Source of the DNA: Gemmatimonadota bacterium
GTDB taxonomy: Bacteria > Gemmatimonadota > Gemmatimonadetes > Gemmatimonadales > GWC2-71-9
Direction: 5' to 3'
DNA length: 7,613 nt
NCBI GenBank assembly: GCA_022573095.1
Contig: JACZUR010000106.1
Span: 1 to 7,613 of the forward strand
Shown: one piece after another, positions 1-5,872 of the stretch
How positions within the stretch are numbered: position 1 is the stretch's first letter
How the letters are laid out: the number at the start of each line of letters is the position of its first letter
Notes under the pieces: generated by a model
What the model was told of the DNA's origin: nothing
Database searches by the model: none
Seen by the model: only the letters and a program-made list of their open reading frames with translations
Made by a program: the position numbers and the translations under genes

Positions 1-1
1 T

Positions 2-370
2 CATCCGGGCAAGAGAGACGGGGAACGGATGTTGGCGCTGTTCATCGAGGGCGGAAAGATCAGTATCGGGCTGGATGGTGACGAACCAACACACCAGCTT
101 GCGGAGGATTACCTGCGGAGCGAACGGTTCCTGACGATTTCGACGCATTTTTTCGAACGTGAGATATCCCGGGATACACAGGAATTCGGTCGCATGGCCA
201 ATGTGATCAGCACTTACGGCATCAGCGATGCGATGGAAAATACCGACTACACCGCTCGCGGCGTAACGGTATTTCAACTGGTCAATCACAGCGATCGCTG
301 GTGGATTCTGAGCACGATGTGGCAACGGGAAGGTCCGGATTTGCCGCTTCCCGAGTACTTACTCGACTAG
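2..370 (+). CDS. NTF2/SnoaL-like (DUF4440-type) protein, 3' part
   Basis: The frame is open from base 2 to the TAG at 368-370, so this is the C-terminal 122 residues of a gene that begins left of the window; the ATG at 29 is probably internal. The pattern FFEREISRDTQEFGRMANV, then ISTYG, then RGVTVFQLVN and RWWILSTMWQRE, resembles the C-terminal strands of NTF2-like/SnoaL-fold proteins, small cone-shaped domains that bind or turn over small molecules. Members with this ending are common as uncharacterised soluble proteins, and no substrate can be inferred. No signal peptide is visible in the part present. Seven bases downstream a minus-strand open frame ends, but I do not consider that a supported gene. 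Family assignment rests on motif memory only. Confidence 0.7.
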   Translation, partial: HPGKRDGERMLALFIEGGKISIGLDGDEPTHQLAEDYLRSERFLTISTHFFEREISRDTQEFGRMANVISTYGISDAMENTDYTARGVTVFQLVNHSDRWWILSTMWQREGPDLPLPEYLLD

Positions 371-446
371 CGTCGCATCAGGCGACTCTGGTCCGATTTG
401 CATACTCGTAGCCCAGCATTGAAAAGCCCAGGAACGAGGAAAACAG
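371..446. other. Short non-coding gap before the RING/TsaE remnant
   Basis: All three forward frames give unconvincing peptides here. The only curiosity is on the minus strand: a codon-aligned open frame ending at 378-380 reads as a hydrophobic tail (AYLAGVALFSSFLGF). This is the expected mirror image of Lys/Glu/Gln-rich codons on the other strand. No terminator hairpin, promoter or start codon with a ribosome binding site is seen that could serve the frame beginning at 423. Confidence 0.4.
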
Positions 447-728
447 CGCGACGCCTGCCAGGTATGCGGCACCGCGCTGACGGGGCAGATCGTCTCGTGC
501 ACGAAGTGCAAGACGCTCCACCACGCGGACTGCTACCGCATCCGAACACCGGATGAAGCGGTTGATATGGATCTCGATACCTTGGCATCGACGGGCCGGA
601 TGCTGCTGATTGAATGGCCGAGCAGAGCAGGCCGTCATGCACCCGATCCCCACAGCGTCGTGTTCTTTGAGCACGGCGACAGTCCGTCAACCCGGCTTAT
701 CGAGGTGAATCGTTGCGTGTCACCCTAG
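423..728 (+). pseudogene. tsaE: RING-like Cys cluster joined to TsaE C-terminal half (broken gene)
   Basis: This frame opens after the TGA at 420-422 and stops at the TAG at 726-728. It has no ATG, GTG or TTG before the ATG at 567, so it cannot make the whole product as it stands. From about 519 it matches the C-terminal half of TsaE, the ATPase that helps TsaB-TsaD make t6A on tRNA: HHADCYRIRTPDEA corresponds to the family's yHxDlYRl..peE motif, then LLIEWPSRAG to the conserved (L/I)EWP, then a tail ending STRLIEV. The N-terminal half with the P-loop (GAGKT) and SPT(F/Y) motif is absent. In its place, bases 456-533 encode C-x2-C-x10-C-x2-C-x3-HH-x2-C, like prokaryotic RING/zinc-ribbon domains. 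Third positions are G or C in 31 of 32 codons at 444-539 but only 38 of 62 codons at 540-725, so the two parts look to have different origins. The TsaE end overlaps tsaB, the usual gene order. The TsaE identity is fairly sure; the RING label is tentative. Confidence 0.7.
702..707 (+). promoter_or_regulatory. Ribosome binding site of tsaB
   Basis: GAGGTG lies 5 bases before the TTG at 713. It supports this unusual start codon, because the next in-frame ATG falls about 50 codons later, inside the conserved domain. It lies within the last codons of the TsaE remnant, so tsaB would normally be translated in coupling with tsaE. Confidence 0.6.
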
Positions 729-1435
729 CGATTGACACTGTAGCTGGCCGGGGCAGCGTAGCCCTTGGTGTTGACGGTAGCGTGCGTGAGTGCGCCGAGC
801 TGCCGAATCGTGAGCACGCTCGAACCCTGCTACCAAGGTCGCTGGAGTTGTTGCAGAGGAACGCCATGGCTGTAGCCGATCTCACCGAGATCATTGTTGC
901 CGACGGCCCAGGGAGTTTCACTGGCATTCGCATCGGTCTGGCGACCGCGTCGGGAGTGATGAGGCAACGACCACGAGTAAAATTATTGACAGCGAGTTCT
1001 CTCCTTGCCGCCGCCCACCGCGCGGCGGAATTGGGCAGTCCTGTTGCTGTGATTTATGACGCGCTGAGGGGCGAGGTATTCGCTGCGATTTACGACTTCA
1101 GCGGCGGACAATTGACCACTTTGCTCGAACCAACGCTGATGACCTTCGACGCGCTCAGAAAGGGACCAACCTCTGCGGCGACCGTAACGGGAGACTGCAC
1201 CGACGCCTATGCTGCAGCTATTGAGGATTGGACGGGCCGGCCGGCCGCGGGGGAGAAGTTCCGGAACTGCTTCGCAACCAGCCTGATCGAGCTCGCGGAG
1301 TTTCCCGGCGCGTTACGCTACATCGAGAACCTGCGGACGTTTGAGCCCGCCTACGGGCGTTTGGCGGAGGCCCAGGTCAGGTGGGAGAAGCTACATGAAA
1401 GAAAGCTTCCTAGTTCGAGAAATCCAACGGTCTGA
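713..1435 (+). CDS. tsaB: TsaB, t6A-biosynthesis scaffold protein (YeaZ)
   Basis: TsaB is an inactive ASKHA-fold paralogue of TsaD. It dimerises with TsaD and, with TsaE, forms the complex that moves threonylcarbamoyl onto A37 of ANN-decoding tRNAs in the cytoplasm. At 240 residues it has the usual length. The N-terminal strand LAIDTVAGRGSVAL (about 5-18) carries the family's aspartate (D8). ADGPGSFTGIRIGLATA (63-79) is the hallmark motif, and DALRGEVFAAIY (116-127) matches the family's D-A-R-x-x-E-(V/I)-(F/Y) segment. The start is a TTG, fixed by the N-terminal strand and the upstream GAGGTG. The gene overlaps the TsaE remnant by 16 bases and rimI by 41 bases, the common tsaE-tsaB-rimI order. 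TsaD is not in the window. The last 20 or so residues, which overlap rimI, are Lys/Arg-rich and not conserved in the family as I know it. Confidence 0.93.
   Translation: MRVTLAIDTVAGRGSVALGVDGSVRECAELPNREHARTLLPRSLELLQRNAMAVADLTEIIVADGPGSFTGIRIGLATASGVMRQRPRVKLLTASSLLAAAHRAAELGSPVAVIYDALRGEVFAAIYDFSGGQLTTLLEPTLMTFDALRKGPTSAATVTGDCTDAYAAAIEDWTGRPAAGEKFRNCFATSLIELAEFPGALRYIENLRTFEPAYGRLAEAQVRWEKLHERKLPSSRNPTV
1383..1387 (+). promoter_or_regulatory. Ribosome binding site of rimI
   Basis: GGGAG lies 7 bases before the ATG at 1395, inside the end of tsaB. It decides the rimI start in favour of 1395 over the earlier in-frame ATG at 1341, which would add an Arg/Pro-rich extension foreign to GNAT proteins. 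Confidence 0.6.
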
Positions 1436-1841
1436 TCTACGTCAAGTCGCGGCGCTCGAGACTCGGTTGTTCACGGATCCATGGTCCGAGGGGACTCTCT
1501 CCTCGTGTATTGATGACTTGTTTCTGATTGCTGAGCGGGAGGGGAAGGTGAGCGGATACCTTGTCGCCAGGGATTCCGGTACGGAAGCGGAGATTCTGAC
1601 CTTCGGCGTCGATCCGGCATTACGGCGAAGAGGCGTCGGAAGCGCCCTGCTCACCGCCGTGGCAGATCGGCTAGAACGAGTCGGGGTTAGAAAGCTCTAC
1701 CTCGAGTGTAGGGTGTCCAACGTTCCGGCGATAAGTTTCTATCTAAAACACGGGTTTCTTGAGGTCGGGAAGTGGGTCAATTATTATCGATCTCCACGCG
1801 AGAATGGTGTGGTTATGTGCCGCAAAATCGGTCCCGTTTGA
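1395..1841 (+). CDS. rimI: RimI-type GNAT N-alpha-acetyltransferase
   Basis: RimI enzymes transfer acetyl from acetyl-CoA to protein N-termini; the classical substrate is ribosomal protein S18, and some accept more. The 148-residue product matches the family length. EIQRSDLRQVAALETRLF (9-26) and DPWSEGTL (28-35) form the N-terminal RimI pattern. ILTFGVDPALRRRGVGSALL (67-86) contains the acetyl-CoA loop R77-x-x-G80-x-G82. LYLECRVSNVPAISFYLKHG (101-120) carries E104 and Y116, aligned with the catalytic E103 and Y115 of E. coli RimI. The start at 1395 gives the canonical N-terminus. The gene lies 41 bases inside tsaB and is probably translated in coupling with it. The shared neighbourhood with tsaB is widespread in bacteria, although RimI is not needed for t6A formation. 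It is the last gene before an independent ssb promoter. Confidence 0.92.
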   Translation: MKESFLVREIQRSDLRQVAALETRLFTDPWSEGTLSSCIDDLFLIAEREGKVSGYLVARDSGTEAEILTFGVDPALRRRGVGSALLTAVADRLERVGVRKLYLECRVSNVPAISFYLKHGFLEVGKWVNYYRSPRENGVVMCRKIGPV

Positions 1842-1878
1842 CGGCTGCGTAAAAGTGGTCAAAATCGCGTATGTTTGG

Positions 1879-1907
1879 TTGACAAAAGGACTTAAAGCAC
1901 CTATAGT
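1879..1907 (+). promoter_or_regulatory. Strong sigma70-type promoter for ssb
   Basis: A perfect -35 TTGACA (1879-1884), a 17-base spacer and a -10 TATAGT (1902-1907) lie in the 112-base gap between rimI and ssb. The surrounding sequence is unusually A/T-rich for this window. Transcription would begin near 1914, giving a leader of about 40 bases before the ssb start. The TATAGT differs from the TATAAT consensus at one base. No operator such as a LexA box was recognised beside it. Confidence 0.8.
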
Positions 1908-1942
1908 TTTGCCGCTGTCCGGGCGTCAGCCCTGCAGCAAGT

Positions 1943-1949
1943 AGGAGGT
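1943..1949 (+). promoter_or_regulatory. Strong Shine-Dalgarno of ssb
   Basis: AGGAGGT is an extended match to the 16S rRNA anti-SD and sits 4-5 bases before the GTG at 1954. It is by far the best ribosome binding site in the window and fixes the GTG start. Confidence 0.8.
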
Positions 1950-1953
1950 AGTC

Positions 1954-2436
1954 GTGAGTAGGAGTCTCAACAAAGTCATACTAATCGGAAACCTTGGGGC
2001 TGATCCCGAGGTGCGCTCGACCAGCAACAACCGGGTAGCCACGCTTTCGGTTGCCACGAGCCGGCAGTGGAATGGCCCGGGAGGCGAGCGGCAAGAAAAG
2101 ACCGAGTGGCACCGGGTCGTCCTCTGGAACAGCAAGGTTTCTCAGTTGGCAGACCTCGCCGAGAAGTATCTGTCCAAGGGTGATCGAGTCTACATTGAAG
2201 GGCGGGTCGAGTACCGCACCTGGGAAGATCGGGAAGGAAATAAGCGGTATACAACCGAAATCAACTGTCGAGAGATGATCATGCTCGGTTCTCGAGGAGA
2301 TGCCGATGCCGATGCTGATGCCGACGCTCCGGTATCCAGCGGTGCTCTCCAGCCGGCTGTGGCGGAGCCCAAAGGTGAGTCTTACGAAGACTTTCCGGAG
2401 GCGTTAGACGAAGAGGATGACGATCTACCGTTCTAG
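1954..2436 (+). CDS. ssb: Single-stranded DNA-binding protein SSB
   Basis: SSB coats single-stranded DNA in replication, recombination and repair, and recruits partner enzymes through its C-terminal tip. The 160-residue product has an N-terminal OB fold (about 4-110): SLNKVILIGNLGADPEVR opens it, TEWHRVVLW (50-58) is the conserved central strand with Trp and His, and KGDRVYIEGRVEYRTW (75-90) follows. A short disordered linker holds an Asp-Ala run (116-125). The acidic tip ends DDDLPF, the partner-binding motif, so the protein is complete. The start is a GTG with a strong Shine-Dalgarno and its own promoter, consistent with high expression. The last six codons overlap the start of the LysM-protein gene. 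Confidence 0.97.
   Translation: MSRSLNKVILIGNLGADPEVRSTSNNRVATLSVATSRQWNGPGGERQEKTEWHRVVLWNSKVSQLADLAEKYLSKGDRVYIEGRVEYRTWEDREGNKRYTTEINCREMIMLGSRGDADADADADAPVSSGALQPAVAEPKGESYEDFPEALDEEDDDLPF
2299..2328 (+). repeat. (GATGCC)5-type tandem hexamer in ssb
   Basis: Five consecutive hexamers related to GATGCC, differing only at third codon positions (GCC/GCT, GAT/GAC), encode five Asp-Ala dipeptides in the SSB linker. Because the unit is six bases, gain or loss of copies keeps the reading frame and only changes linker length and charge. Confidence 0.85.
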
Positions 2437-3598
2437 CAGTTTCCTGGCGGCTGCGTTGCTAATGGGTGCTGCCCAGGCCAGCGCTCAGGGCCAGGATAGC
2501 TTGCAGGTTGCCGAGCTCCCAGAGGTTCACGTCGTTGCAGAGGGCGAGACCCTCTGGGGGCTCGCCATTCACTACTTCGGCGATCCCTACATGTGGCCTG
2601 AGATCTACCGGGTCAACACGCTTGTGGTTGAGGACCCCCATTGGATTTTCCCAGGAGAGGAGTTGCGCTTCGGCGAGCGACCCGTCGAGGATGAAGTAGC
2701 GATTCTGGTTCCCGTCGACTCCGCTGATATTGCCGGCCAAGCGGTCGGAGGAGAGATTCCGGTGCAACTCGACAGCGTGGCAGTTGAGCTGCAGGGTGGA
2801 GAGATAGTAGCTCAGCAGCCCCCCGTCTTCGAAGAGAGCACTCTGTTCCGACCCAGCGAACAGGTAAGAGGCGGCATTACTATCGGTGGTTCCGGCGTCG
2901 ACTTCTACAGAGCTGTGCGGGTGACCGAGTTCTACTCCTCCGGATTCTTGACGGAGGACGATGAGTTACCCTGGGGTGATGTGATCAATGCCGTTGGGGC
3001 CCGGAGTACCTCCCGGATCTCGACGGCGTCGTCTGCTACGGTATTCGAGCTGATCGAAATCGAAGCGCCTGAGTCAGCGCTTTATCAGGTCGGTGACTCC
3101 TTGCTGATCGCGTCTATAACGCGAGAGATTTCTGATTGGGGCGAGGTGGTTGTTCCCACAGGTGTGGCTCGTGTCAATTCAGTCGCTGGCAGGAGCGCTA
3201 TAGCAGAGGTGCTAACCCAATTTAGCCTGGTCCTTAGCGGTCAGAGGATTCTCCCCCTAGAGGTCTTCAGTGATCCGGGCAGTGTCCGGCCGGTTCCGGT
3301 GGAAGGCGGGGTTAGAGCTCGCGTCATCCAAGTTCGCGACCGGCACCCGGTTCCCAATCAACAGAACATCGTTTTCATAGATGTTGGAAGGTCGGACGGA
3401 GTTGTTCCCGGCGACGTGTTTGAGATCACGCGCGCGATCGCAGACATGTCGCTTCCAGATGCGCCCGTTGAGCGGGTTGCCATTCTGCGTATAGTACACG
3501 TGCGAGAGAACTCGGCATCTGGCATGCTTATGCAGATCTACCGGACAGGGGTGGCTCCGCGTGCCCCAGCAAGACTAATCAGAAAGATGCCAACCTAG
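2417..3598 (+). CDS. Secreted LysM-domain protein
   Basis: The 393-residue product begins with a signal peptide: a short basic start (MTIYR), a hydrophobic core FLAAALLMGAAQ (9-20), and a likely cleavage after ASA (21-23). A LysM domain follows at about 37-86 (VVAEGETLWGLAIHYFGD, then MWPEIYRVN, then WIFPGEELRF), a fold that binds N-acetylglucosamine-containing glycans such as peptidoglycan. Residues 90-290 are acidic and low in recognisable motifs. The C-terminal part (about 298-388: ARVIQVRDRHPVPNQQNIVF, IDVGRSDGVVPGDVFEI, VAILRIVHVRENSASGML) looks like a small beta-rich domain of the kind seen at the end of some envelope and FlgT-like proteins. The start at 2417 is chosen because it alone gives a full signal peptide; the later ATG at 2462 cuts into it. 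A GGAGG lies 15 bases upstream, so initiation may depend on coupling to ssb, whose end overlaps it by 20 bases. It probably acts in the periplasm at the cell wall; the exact role is unknown. Confidence 0.85.
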   Translation: MTIYRSSSFLAAALLMGAAQASAQGQDSLQVAELPEVHVVAEGETLWGLAIHYFGDPYMWPEIYRVNTLVVEDPHWIFPGEELRFGERPVEDEVAILVPVDSADIAGQAVGGEIPVQLDSVAVELQGGEIVAQQPPVFEESTLFRPSEQVRGGITIGGSGVDFYRAVRVTEFYSSGFLTEDDELPWGDVINAVGARSTSRISTASSATVFELIEIEAPESALYQVGDSLLIASITREISDWGEVVVPTGVARVNSVAGRSAIAEVLTQFSLVLSGQRILPLEVFSDPGSVRPVPVEGGVRARVIQVRDRHPVPNQQNIVFIDVGRSDGVVPGDVFEITRAIADMSLPDAPVERVAILRIVHVRENSASGMLMQIYRTGVAPRAPARLIRKMPT

Positions 3599-3782
3599 GC
3601 GAGTGCTGCCTCGTCCTCGGGTGCTTGAGCCTTTCCCACCGAGATCCACTACACATATTCCCAACAAGCGGCCCGCCGGATCTGCGAGGCCAACGTCAGT
3701 GCGTGCATGTCCCACCTGACCGGCCGCTCGCTGGTGTCGCAACGACCTCAATCACGCCAGAACTCGAGGTACTAGAAAGATA
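3599..3782. other. Intergenic gap between LysM gene and epimerase gene
   Basis: No gene, tRNA or convincing terminator is seen in these 184 bases. One forward frame is open from 3629 to 3775 but lacks a plausible start and resembles nothing I know. GCGGCC at 3668-3673 and GGCCGC at 3722-3727 could pair, but with a loop of about 48 bases and no T-run, so they do not form an intrinsic terminator. The promoter for the epimerase-tol operon should lie here or upstream; the best candidate (TTGAGC at 3625 with TACACA at 3650, spacer 19) is poor. GAGGT at 3766-3770 is 12 bases from the epimerase ATG, a weak ribosome binding site. Confidence 0.5.
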
Positions 3783-4739
3783 ATGTCGACGCCGCGTAAA
3801 GTGCTCGTTACCGGTGGCGCTGGGTTCATTGGCTCGCATGTCGTTGACGCTTATGCGCGTGCCGGGTCCGATGTGACCGTGATCGACGATCTATCATCGG
3901 GAAAAAGAGAGCACCTCCCCGACAGCGCAAATCTCGTCGTCTGTGACATCTGTTCTGAAGAAGCGAAGGAATTGATAGCCTCAGGAGATTTCGATGTTGT
4001 CAACCACCATGCTGCTCAGATGGATGTCCGCGTCTCGGTGAACGATCCCGGGCTGGACGCGACGATCAACATAATGGGACTTCTCAATTTGCTTGAAGGT
4101 GCACGAGAGGGCGGGGTCGAGCGGATAGTCTTTGCGTCGTCCGGAGGCGTCGTTTATGGCGAGAGCAATGATTTACCCCATCCCGAGAGCGCTCCCAAGC
4201 TTCCCGTGTCTCCCTACGGTGTGAGCAAATTGACGTCGGAGTATTACTTATGCGCGTACATGCATATGTACGGTCTCAAAGCGGTGTCACTGAGATACTC
4301 GAACGTGTACGGCCCGCGCCAGAACCCTCACGGAGAGGCGGGCGTAGTCGCAATATTTGGCAACCAGATCCGAAAGGGGGAAGCTGTCACGATTTATGGC
4401 GATGGAAGTCAGACGAGAGATTACGTTTTCGTGGGCGACGTGGCCCGCGCTAATTTGTTGGCGTCAGAATGGGATCCCGGAGCAGCATCTTCGCTCGACG
4501 CCGCGGCGTTTAACATAGGCACTGGCGTGGAGACGAGTGTGACTGCACTGGCTGATTCCATGATAGAGGGTAGCGGGAAGGACATTGCCGTTGTGCACGT
4601 TCCCGCAAGAACGGGAGAGTTGTTGCGCAGTGCAGTCGACGGTGCAAAAGCTGAACGTGAGTTGGCCTGGAGCCCGGAGATATCGCTAGAAGGGGGGCTA
4701 CGACAGACCTATTCGTGGGTGATGGAGATGGCCGGATGA
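3783..4739 (+). CDS. NAD-dependent nucleotide-sugar epimerase/dehydratase (GalE-like)
   Basis: This is an extended short-chain dehydrogenase of 318 residues, the usual length for short GalE-type UDP-hexose 4-epimerases. The Rossmann NAD-binding motif GGAGFIGSH is at 11-19, and the acidic residues ending strand 2 (IDDLSSG, 34-40) favour NAD. NHHAAQMDVRVSV (74-86) is the typical cofactor loop, SSGGVVYGE (119-127) carries the active-site serine region, and Y145-x3-K149 (YGVSK) is the catalytic pair. LRYSNVYGPRQ and TRDYVFVGDVARA are the substrate-side signatures of the family. The exact sugar cannot be told from sequence; UDP-glucose/galactose or their N-acetyl forms are the likeliest. Its stop overlaps the tolQ start (ATGA), so it is apparently the first gene of the tol operon here. 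It probably supplies activated sugars for envelope glycans. The SSGG in place of the more common SSAA is a small deviation. Confidence 0.9.
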   Translation: MSTPRKVLVTGGAGFIGSHVVDAYARAGSDVTVIDDLSSGKREHLPDSANLVVCDICSEEAKELIASGDFDVVNHHAAQMDVRVSVNDPGLDATINIMGLLNLLEGAREGGVERIVFASSGGVVYGESNDLPHPESAPKLPVSPYGVSKLTSEYYLCAYMHMYGLKAVSLRYSNVYGPRQNPHGEAGVVAIFGNQIRKGEAVTIYGDGSQTRDYVFVGDVARANLLASEWDPGAASSLDAAAFNIGTGVETSVTALADSMIEGSGKDIAVVHVPARTGELLRSAVDGAKAERELAWSPEISLEGGLRQTYSWVMEMAG

Positions 4740-5449
4740 CTGCACAATTTGGCGGCGCAATCCCGCAGACTCCGTGGGATCTAGTTACGACGTCGAGTGC
4801 TGCTACCAAAGGAGTACTAATCATCTTGGCTACCTTTTCCGTTGCAAGCTGGTTTATCATCGTGTTGAAGTGGTGGCAGTTCAGAAAGGTCCGGAGTCAG
4901 GGTGTTCGGTTTTTTGGCGTAGTGGAGAAGACGAGGAGTCTCGCAGACGCATATCACGCAGTGATGATGCTGCCGACCTCGCCGTATGGGAGACTGATGA
5001 GGGAGGCAGTGAATTTCTTTTCGGAACTCAGGCCCGGTGCCCTCAAGGAGTGGAGTTCTGAGGGTGGCGATGCGTTGAGCAACACCCAGCTGGATGTCTT
5101 GAAGATGGTCTTGGCCAAGGAAGTAGCTGCGGAACGAGACGGCATCACGAAGTTTATTACATGGTTGGCTACGATCGGATCGGTTAGTCCCCTGCTGGGA
5201 TTGTTAGGAACGGTACTTGGTGTGATGGATTCCTTTATTGGCATAGCTTCGGGTGGCTCGGGGAACATCTCGGCTGTTGCGCCCGGGATCGCCGAGGCTC
5301 TTGTGACCACAGTGATGGGTCTGGCGGTCGCCATACCGGCGGTAATAGCCTACAACCTATTCGTGAATCGGTTGCGTCTGTTTACTGGTGAACTCGAAGG
5401 GTTCGCCTATGAGATCATCGGCACTATGGCGCGGGAAGGCAGGTTGTAG
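4736..5449 (+). CDS. tolQ: TolQ, Tol-Pal proton-channel subunit (MotA/TolQ/ExbB family)
   Basis: TolQ forms the inner-membrane stator that, with TolR, uses the proton gradient to energise TolA during outer-membrane invagination at division. The 237-residue product has three membrane segments: about 27-45 (VLIILATFSVASWFIIVLK), 139-167 and 185-208. The family signature spans TM2 (GSVSPLLGLLGTVLGVM, 148-164) and TM3 (GIAEALVTTVMGLAVAIPA, 184-202). T159 and T192 align with the pore-lining threonines of E. coli TolQ. Between TM1 and TM2 lies the expected large cytoplasmic loop. The ATG at 4736 is preferred over the in-frame ATG at 4715 because it overlaps the epimerase stop as ATGA and has GGAG (4724-4727) 8 bases ahead. 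The sequence alone could also be ExbB; the following tolR-tolA-tolB order decides for TolQ. Confidence 0.95.
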   Translation: MTAQFGGAIPQTPWDLVTTSSAATKGVLIILATFSVASWFIIVLKWWQFRKVRSQGVRFFGVVEKTRSLADAYHAVMMLPTSPYGRLMREAVNFFSELRPGALKEWSSEGGDALSNTQLDVLKMVLAKEVAAERDGITKFITWLATIGSVSPLLGLLGTVLGVMDSFIGIASGGSGNISAVAPGIAEALVTTVMGLAVAIPAVIAYNLFVNRLRLFTGELEGFAYEIIGTMAREGRL

Positions 5450-5872
5450 ATGTCGCTAGGCAAACAAACCGAGAGTGAACAGCTTCCTCTGGTCGCCGAT
5501 ATCAACGTAACCTCTCTCGTCGACGTCGCGTTCGTTCTATTGATCATCTTCATGATCACCGCACCAATCATGCAGGGCGGTGTGGATGTCCAGTTACCGA
5601 GAGCAGAGGCGCGTCCTTTGCAACCTAGACAGGGTCTTGTCGTCACAGTGAATCGCGACGGAGAGGTTTTTATCGACGATGACGCGCTCACATACGACGA
5701 GTTTCGGGCAACGTTTCAGGCAGTGGTGCAGGCCAGAGATCCAACCGGGCTCTATCTTCGTGGTGACAGTCGCGTGAGTTACGGCCAGATCGTCCGGGTG
5801 CTGGCCGTGATGATCAATGCTGGAGTAGGAAACGTCGGTATGATAGCGGAATCCGAGATATTCGAGAGATGA
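5450..5872 (+). CDS. tolR: TolR, Tol-Pal stator partner (ExbD/TolR family)
   Basis: TolR pairs with TolQ in the proton-driven motor. The 140-residue product has a short cytoplasmic N-terminus, one membrane helix (about 21-40, TSLVDVAFVLLIIFMITAPI) with the essential proton-carrying aspartate D25 (equivalent to E. coli D23), and a periplasmic domain. The segment ADINVTSLVDVAFVLLIIFM is the family hallmark, and the periplasmic domain ends in the usual ExbD/TolR fold (LYLRGDSRVSYGQIVRVLAV). The ATG follows the tolQ stop directly with zero spacing, and AGG at 5441-5443 lies in the tolQ end. Its own stop overlaps the next start as ATGA. Context favours TolR over ExbD. Confidence 0.94.
   Translation: MSLGKQTESEQLPLVADINVTSLVDVAFVLLIIFMITAPIMQGGVDVQLPRAEARPLQPRQGLVVTVNRDGEVFIDDDALTYDEFRATFQAVVQARDPTGLYLRGDSRVSYGQIVRVLAVMINAGVGNVGMIAESEIFER

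Noticed and set aside
378..674. Minus-strand open frame whose end reads like a membrane helix
   Set aside because: It is codon-aligned antisense to the RING/TsaE frame, where Lys/Glu/Gln codons mirror as Phe/Leu. The plus frame has clear motifs and coding-type third positions, the minus frame does not. A real gene tail convergent with the NTF2-like gene cannot be fully excluded.
986..991. TTGACA inside tsaB as a possible promoter -35
   Set aside because: No acceptable -10 at 15-19 bases; the expected position is GC-rich.
1341..1394. 18-residue N-terminal extension of RimI from the earlier ATG
   Set aside because: It is antithetical to GNAT N-termini in composition (Pro/Arg/Gly), lies in the conserved end of tsaB in another frame, and the ATG at 1395 has a well-placed GGGAG.
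3668..3727. Inverted repeat GCGGCC/GGCCGC as a terminator after the LysM gene
   Set aside because: The arms are 6 bases with a loop near 48 bases and no T-run; chance pairing in GC-rich DNA is likely.
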